Below are positions 14,654-18,335 of a stretch of 18,335 nt of DNA, piece after piece. The translations under genes and the position numbers were made by a program. Position 1 is the first letter of the stretch, and each line of letters opens with the position of its first letter. The DNA comes from DATGMP01 sp035293565 (lineage in GTDB: Bacteria; Pseudomonadota; Alphaproteobacteria; BOG-932; Roseiterribacteraceae): positions 1-18,335 of the forward strand of contig DATGMP010000059.1 in the NCBI GenBank assembly GCA_035293565.1. The letters are read 5' to 3'. The notes beneath the pieces were generated by a model. The model was not told the DNA's origin. It ran no database searches and saw only the letters and a program-made list of their open reading frames with translations.

Positions 14654-16075
14654 TCATTCGCCGGCCACTCTTTGGCCCACGATGACACGCACGACCTCTA
14701 CACCGCGCGCTCCTCCCGGCGAGAGGCGAAGCACGCTGAGCGCCGCCCCGAACACGGCAAAACCGACAGCGACAAAAAGACTGGTCCGGGTCCCATCCAT
14801 CGGATCGCGCGCCAGCAGCAGCGCCACCAGCGCGGCGCCCAGCGTCTGGCCCAACAGCCGCGCGGTTCCGAGCATGCCGCTCGCGCCGCCGCTACGCTCG
14901 CGCGGGGCCGCCGCTATCAAGGTACGGTTGTTGGGCGACTGGAAGAGTCCGAAGCCGACGCCCGAAAGGGCCATGCGCCAGACCACATCGGGAATCGACG
15001 GACGCGCCGGCAGCAACGCCAGGGCCCCCAGCCCGCAGGCGAACAGCAACATCCCGATGCCGCCCAGCAATCCCGCCGGATAGCGCTCGACCAGCCTGCC
15101 CGCCAGCGGCGCCGCGAAGGCAATTGCTATCGGCCATGGCGTAATGAGCAAGCCGATCTCGACCGCGGAATAGCCGAAACGGCTCTCGAAATAGAAGGGC
15201 AAGGCGACGTAGGCCAGCATCTGGGCGCAGAAGGACGCGACCGACGTGCAGAGCGACAGGGTGAAGATAGGAATGCGCAAGAGATCCACCGGCAGCAGCG
15301 GCGAAGATGCGCGCCGCTGCCCGCGCACCAGCAGCACGCCGGCGACGAAGGCGACGGCGAGGTCCGCAAGATAGATCGACGCGCCCTCGCCGTGCCCGAT
15401 GCTGTCGACGGCGGCGATGCCGAGGCCGAAGGCGATCGCGCTCAATCCCGCGCTCCGCCAATCAAAGCCGTGCCTGCCGAGCGGCGTATGGGGCAGGCAT
15501 CGCCAGCCGAGCGCCAGCGCCGCGACGCCGAACGGGATGTTGACCACGAACAGGTAGGGCCAGCTGCCGACGGAGAGAATGCCCGCTGCCAGTGTCGGTC
15601 CCACCGCGGCGGCCACGGCGACGAGCAGCGCATTGATGCCGATGCCGCGCCCCAGGAGGCGGGTGGGATAGATGAACCGGACCAGCGCCGCGTTGACGCT
15701 CATGATGCCGGCGGCGCCGAAGCCCTGGACGACGCGGGCCGCGGTCAGCAGGATCAGCGTGTGCGATAGCGCGCAGAACAAGGACGCGAGCGTGAACAGG
15801 GCCAGCCCGGTCAGATAGACGCGGCGATAGCCAACGATCTCGCCCAGCGATGCCAGCGGCAGCAGCGACATAGTGATCGCGAGCTGGTAGCCATTGACGA
15901 TCCATATAGAGAAAGCGGGGCTGGCATCGAGGTCTCGAGCGATGGTGGGTAGCGCGACGTTTGCGATCGCGCCGTCCATCACCGCCATGATCAGCCCAAG
16001 CGCGATCGTAAGAACGGCCCAATAACGCTGCGGCAACGGCAAGCCATCAGCGGGCTCCAAAGAAATGGGTGGCAT
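14654..16075 (-). CDS. MFS drug transporter, DHA2 (EmrB/QacA-like) type
   Basis: This 473-residue inner-membrane proton-coupled exporter has about 14 hydrophobic segments. Family marks: MDGAIANVALP (33-43, motif D1 with Asp34 in TM1), a variant motif A GEIVGYRRVY (78-87), RVVQGFGAAGI (114-124), a motif C-like GPTLAAG (159-165) and WPYLFVVNIP (172-181). ATG 16075 is chosen because it overlaps the stop of the upstream tetR-like reading frame as TGATG. A GTG at 16087 would extend it by four codons. The operon layout says the transporter was co-transcribed with a TetR repressor, but that repressor gene is now broken, so control may be lost. Substrate unknown. Confidence 0.88.
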   Translation of the reverse strand: MPPISLEPADGLPLPQRYWAVLTIALGLIMAVMDGAIANVALPTIARDLDASPAFSIWIVNGYQLAITMSLLPLASLGEIVGYRRVYLTGLALFTLASLFCALSHTLILLTAARVVQGFGAAGIMSVNAALVRFIYPTRLLGRGIGINALLVAVAAAVGPTLAAGILSVGSWPYLFVVNIPFGVAALALGWRCLPHTPLGRHGFDWRSAGLSAIAFGLGIAAVDSIGHGEGASIYLADLAVAFVAGVLLVRGQRRASSPLLPVDLLRIPIFTLSLCTSVASFCAQMLAYVALPFYFESRFGYSAVEIGLLITPWPIAIAFAAPLAGRLVERYPAGLLGGIGMLLFACGLGALALLPARPSIPDVVWRMALSGVGFGLFQSPNNRTLIAAAPRERSGGASGMLGTARLLGQTLGAALVALLLARDPMDGTRTSLFVAVGFAVFGAALSVLRLSPGGARGVEVVRVIVGQRVAGE

Positions 16076-16639
16076 CAGCGCTTGCACAACAAATCCGCGA
16101 TAGCATGAACGAAGGAGAGCTGACGAGGATAATCGGGCTCGAGCGACCGTCCGACCATGGCATCCATAACGACATGTTCGGCGATTGTGAAAATGAACAT
16201 TTCCGCAGCCACTGCTGGATCCGCTCCTTTGATATCGCCCCGCGATTCGGCCGAGCTCAGAAAATCATGGAGCAGACTCTGAAGGTCTGCTGGGCCTGCG
16301 TCGAAAGGCCCGCCCCAGCTCTGGAAACCGATGAGATTCAGCGTGAACGATGCGGCGCACGGCGTGAACGTCGGGGCGGGCGAAGAATTGAAGCAAAGTC
16401 ACTCCGATCCTCGCTAACCTTGCGCCGATCGGGAGAGCCTCGTCTTGGTGATCGCCAATCGCGAAACGGAGCATATCGCATTCGGTCGAGATGACGGCTC
16501 GGCAAAGATCCTTTTTGCCCGAAATGACCATAGAGTGTCGCTTTCGAACATCCGGCCTCCCGTGCATCGTCCCTTCGTAGCCGCAACGGAGAAACAATAC
16601 ATGTGCCGCGATCAGGATGCTGGCGCTCCTCGGCGTCAT
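16075..16639 (-). pseudogene. TetR-family regulator, broken by three frame disruptions
   Basis: Pieces in successive frames rebuild a TetR repressor. From ATG 16639 the first is ASILIAAHVLFLRCGYEGT (helix 1). A shifted frame then gives REAGCSKATLYGHFGQK, the typical recognition helix-turn-helix. A return to the first frame gives DLCRAVIS and RIVHAESHRFPELGRAF. A third shift leads into DAGPADLQSLLHDFLSSAE and MVGRSLEPDYPRQLSFVHAI, ending CKR and TGA 16075-16077. A few residues are missing between GYEGT and REAG, so there is a small deletion there. The TGATG overlap with the transporter start shows it was its local regulator. Three separate lesions argue for true decay rather than one sequencing error. 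Confidence 0.8.
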
Positions 16640-17140
16640 CGGCGTCTCGCAACGATTTTTCCCCGGGGCTCTTTGTTATCGGAGATATTGAAGTGTCGGT
16701 CTGGATTGCGCGATATCCGGTATTCTCATAGAGGCGGCCCGGCGGGGGTATGATGGCGAGAAACTTCAAAGTGATACCAGAAATAGCTGTCGTGAATGGC
16801 CGTGGCGCGCCAGATCGCTCCCATCCCCGCGCCGGATCTGTATATGGCGTGATAGCAATTCGATAACACCTTACCGAAACTGCCATCGTTCGTTCGTTGG
16901 TAAACTGCTTTATGGCTCGCGGCTGACGGCGCGGCGGCGCTGCAATGAAGGAAGGGGAATGCGTGAGCGGTCCGCTCCGACTTTGGATGGATGCCTGCGC
17001 TAGAATGGCACCGACCGGACGGTAATCATCGACCGCAAGCAGCCGCTAGTATAGCGGCGCGAGCCGCAGGCCTGTTATTGGTCACGCCCTCCAGTCTGAA
17101 CGCGACCCTTTTTGGCGATGAAGTGGATCGGATCGTGGCG
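16640..17140. other. 500-bp intergenic region between tetR relic and FMN reductase
   Basis: No supportable gene is present. A spaced inverted repeat TTACC (16871-16875) / GGTAA (16899-16903) surrounds three tandem CGTT units. It could be the former TetR operator. The frame of the FMN reductase is open leftwards to 16991, but that extension has no family similarity and no ribosome binding site. Nothing else stands out. Confidence 0.5.
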
Positions 17141-17716
17141 ATGGGCGTGACAGCAATCAATCTGCTCGGTATCTCGGGCAGCATTCGATCGAAATCGACG
17201 AACACGGCCATTCTTAAGACTCTGCAGGAGAGGCTCGCTGGAACAGCAACGCTTTCGATCATTCCGCTCAATGACATTCCACTCTATAACGCGGACCATG
17301 ATGGCGATGGCATTCCATCTTCGGTTCGCAGCCTCAAAGAGGCGATCTCCAGCGCCGACGGACTTGTCCTCTGCTCGCCGGAGTACAATTACGGCACATC
17401 CGGCGTGTTGAAGAACGCGCTCGATTGGGCCTCGAGGCCAGCCTATCAGTCGCCGCTCAAGGGTAAGCCGGCGCTAATCATGACGTCCTCGCCCGGACTC
17501 ACGGGGGGTGTCCGAGCGCACCAACAGGTTCGGGATACGCTGATATCCGCGCTCGGGCGCGTGATCGCTTGTCCCCAGGTGGTTATTTCGAACGTTTATC
17601 AGAAGGTCGAGAATGAGCGGCTGTCCGACGAGAGTTCCATCTCGTTCGCGTTGGAAGCCATTAGTCACCTGGTGCAGGAAGTGAACTTGCTAAGGCGGGC
17701 TGAAGCCCGTTCCTGA
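17141..17716 (+). CDS. NAD(P)H-dependent FMN reductase (flavodoxin-fold)
   Basis: This 191-residue cytoplasmic flavoprotein of the FMN_red family (ChrR/azoreductase-like) reduces quinones, azo dyes, chromate or free flavin with NAD(P)H. The FMN phosphate loop is GSIRSKSTN (13-21). The second flavin-binding signature SPEYNYGTSGVLKNALDW lies at 79-96, and SSPGLTGGVRAHQQ at 116-129 is the usual third loop. The length matches the family. I choose ATG 17141, four residues before the conserved AINLLGISGS strand; the ribosome binding site is weak. It stops 37 nt before the peptidase gene and is probably co-transcribed with it. All motifs are intact. The physiological substrate cannot be read from sequence. 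Confidence 0.88.
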   Translation: MGVTAINLLGISGSIRSKSTNTAILKTLQERLAGTATLSIIPLNDIPLYNADHDGDGIPSSVRSLKEAISSADGLVLCSPEYNYGTSGVLKNALDWASRPAYQSPLKGKPALIMTSSPGLTGGVRAHQQVRDTLISALGRVIACPQVVISNVYQKVENERLSDESSISFALEAISHLVQEVNLLRRAEARS

Positions 17717-17753
17717 ACTTCGCCGTTCTATGTGCAAGGAAGGAGCCAGGTCG

Positions 17754-18335
17754 ATGTTTGATTTGGAGGAGGCTACCGCACGCTGGGCACGCGTACGGCA
17801 GATGATGAAGGACCAGGATCTGGACGCGGTGCTCGCGATCGACTGGTCTCGCGATGAGATACTTATGGGCCATCAGCGATGGCTGACGGGTTTCATTCCT
17901 ATCGGAGGCCCCGCCGCCGCGCTACTTCTCCGCGATGGGCATGTCGAACTGATATCCGAGCGGATCGGAAAGCTAGTATCGGGGTACTACAAAGCTCACG
18001 CGCTCCCGATCGAGACGGTGGACGGCTTTTCTCCGTCGCTTCTCGCGGAGCGCATTACCCATCACCGACCGGCGCGGCTGGGAATCGCCGAGATGGAGAG
18101 TTTTCCGGCGACCTTCGCGACGGCCTTGAGCGAACATCCGTCAGCCCCGGAGTTGGTCGACGTATCCGAAGAGTTTCAGCGGCTTCGGTTGCGGAAGAGC
18201 GCTTACGAGGTCGCCCTCATCCGCAAAAGCTGCGCCATCGCGGATGCGGTATGGGAGCATGTTCCGGAGATATTCAAGGTCGGCCGCAGAAACTACGAAA
18301 TCATTGCCGATATCGATCATCTGGTTCGCCTGCAA
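17754..18335 (+). CDS. M24/creatinase-family aminopeptidase (Xaa-Pro type), 5' part
   Basis: An open frame of 194 codons runs off the right edge. AAGGAG lies 8 nt before ATG 17754. The visible part is the creatinase-like N-terminal domain: MFDLEEATARWARVRQMM, then DLDAVLAIDW, RWLTGFIPIGG, ALLLRDGHVELIS and RLGIAEME. The start of the pita-bread catalytic domain follows, with the linker RLRLRKSAYEVALIRKSCAIAD and then GRRNYEIIADID. The metal ligands (two Asp, His, two Glu) would lie beyond the window, so whether it is an active dipeptidase or a creatinase-like hydrolase is open. Its position after the FMN reductase suggests a small catabolic operon. Confidence 0.85.
   Translation, partial: MFDLEEATARWARVRQMMKDQDLDAVLAIDWSRDEILMGHQRWLTGFIPIGGPAAALLLRDGHVELISERIGKLVSGYYKAHALPIETVDGFSPSLLAERITHHRPARLGIAEMESFPATFATALSEHPSAPELVDVSEEFQRLRLRKSAYEVALIRKSCAIADAVWEHVPEIFKVGRRNYEIIADIDHLVRLQ

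Noticed and set aside
14081..15769. 562-codon plus-strand frame covering the tRNA-Ala scar and the MFS gene
   Set aside because: It runs through a tRNA fragment, a terminator and the antisense of a transporter. Its translation is low-complexity and rich in Arg, Gln and Gly.
1..18335. CRISPR array or diversity-generating repeats
   Set aside because: No regularly spaced direct repeats with unique spacers are visible, and no cas or reverse transcriptase gene is present.

Overview
The window reads as a GC-rich alphaproteobacterial chromosome segment. The evidence is the NuoD-type complex I C-terminus, the OmpR/EnvZ-like pair, the style of the tRNA remnants and the abundance of CGATCG-type words. 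Order-level placement (for example sphingomonads versus rhizobia) is not safe from sequence alone.

Left part (1-8437), core-like and dense. The tail of a NuoD-like NADH:quinone oxidoreductase subunit is followed by a complete tripartite RND efflux operon on the minus strand. It is transcribed tolC-like lipoprotein > membrane fusion protein > RND permease, with both junctions overlapping as ATGA. A two-component system (OmpR-type regulator and HAMP histidine kinase) is divergent from it across a short intergenic region that carries a 22-bp-spaced direct repeat. This is the layout expected for a regulator that controls the neighbouring pump. A small secreted Cys-containing protein follows, convergent with the kinase.

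Middle part (about 8440-14370), accessory and visibly AT-richer. It is bounded by two outward-facing 45-nt tRNA 3' halves, each broken at the anticodon loop: tRNA-Arg(CCT) on the minus strand at 8785-8829 and tRNA-Ala(GGC) on the plus strand at 14107-14151. These look like integration-site relics. Between them lies a compact four-gene module: a small charged helical protein, an 827-aa GHKL (Bergerat-fold, MutL/MORC-like) ATPase, and, convergent with it, a ribbon-helix-helix regulator coupled to a TSPPY-type DNA methyltransferase. The ATPase and methyltransferase genes overlap tail to tail by 50 bp. I see no recognisable nuclease or helicase. This is the best candidate for a poorly described restriction-like or anti-mobile-element system. 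The island also holds tandem repeats resembling an IS end and possibly an integrase N-terminus relic.

Right part (14374-18335), variable and partly decayed. It contains a frameshifted fragment of a putative DNA-binding family, a DHA2-type 14-TM drug transporter whose coupled TetR repressor gene carries three frame disruptions, an NAD(P)H-dependent FMN reductase, and the start of an M24/creatinase-type aminopeptidase that runs off the window.

Functional reading: two efflux systems (one regulated by a two-component system, one with a dead repressor) flank a genomic island carrying a methyltransferase/GHKL-ATPase module. All functions are from sequence recognition; no searches were run.
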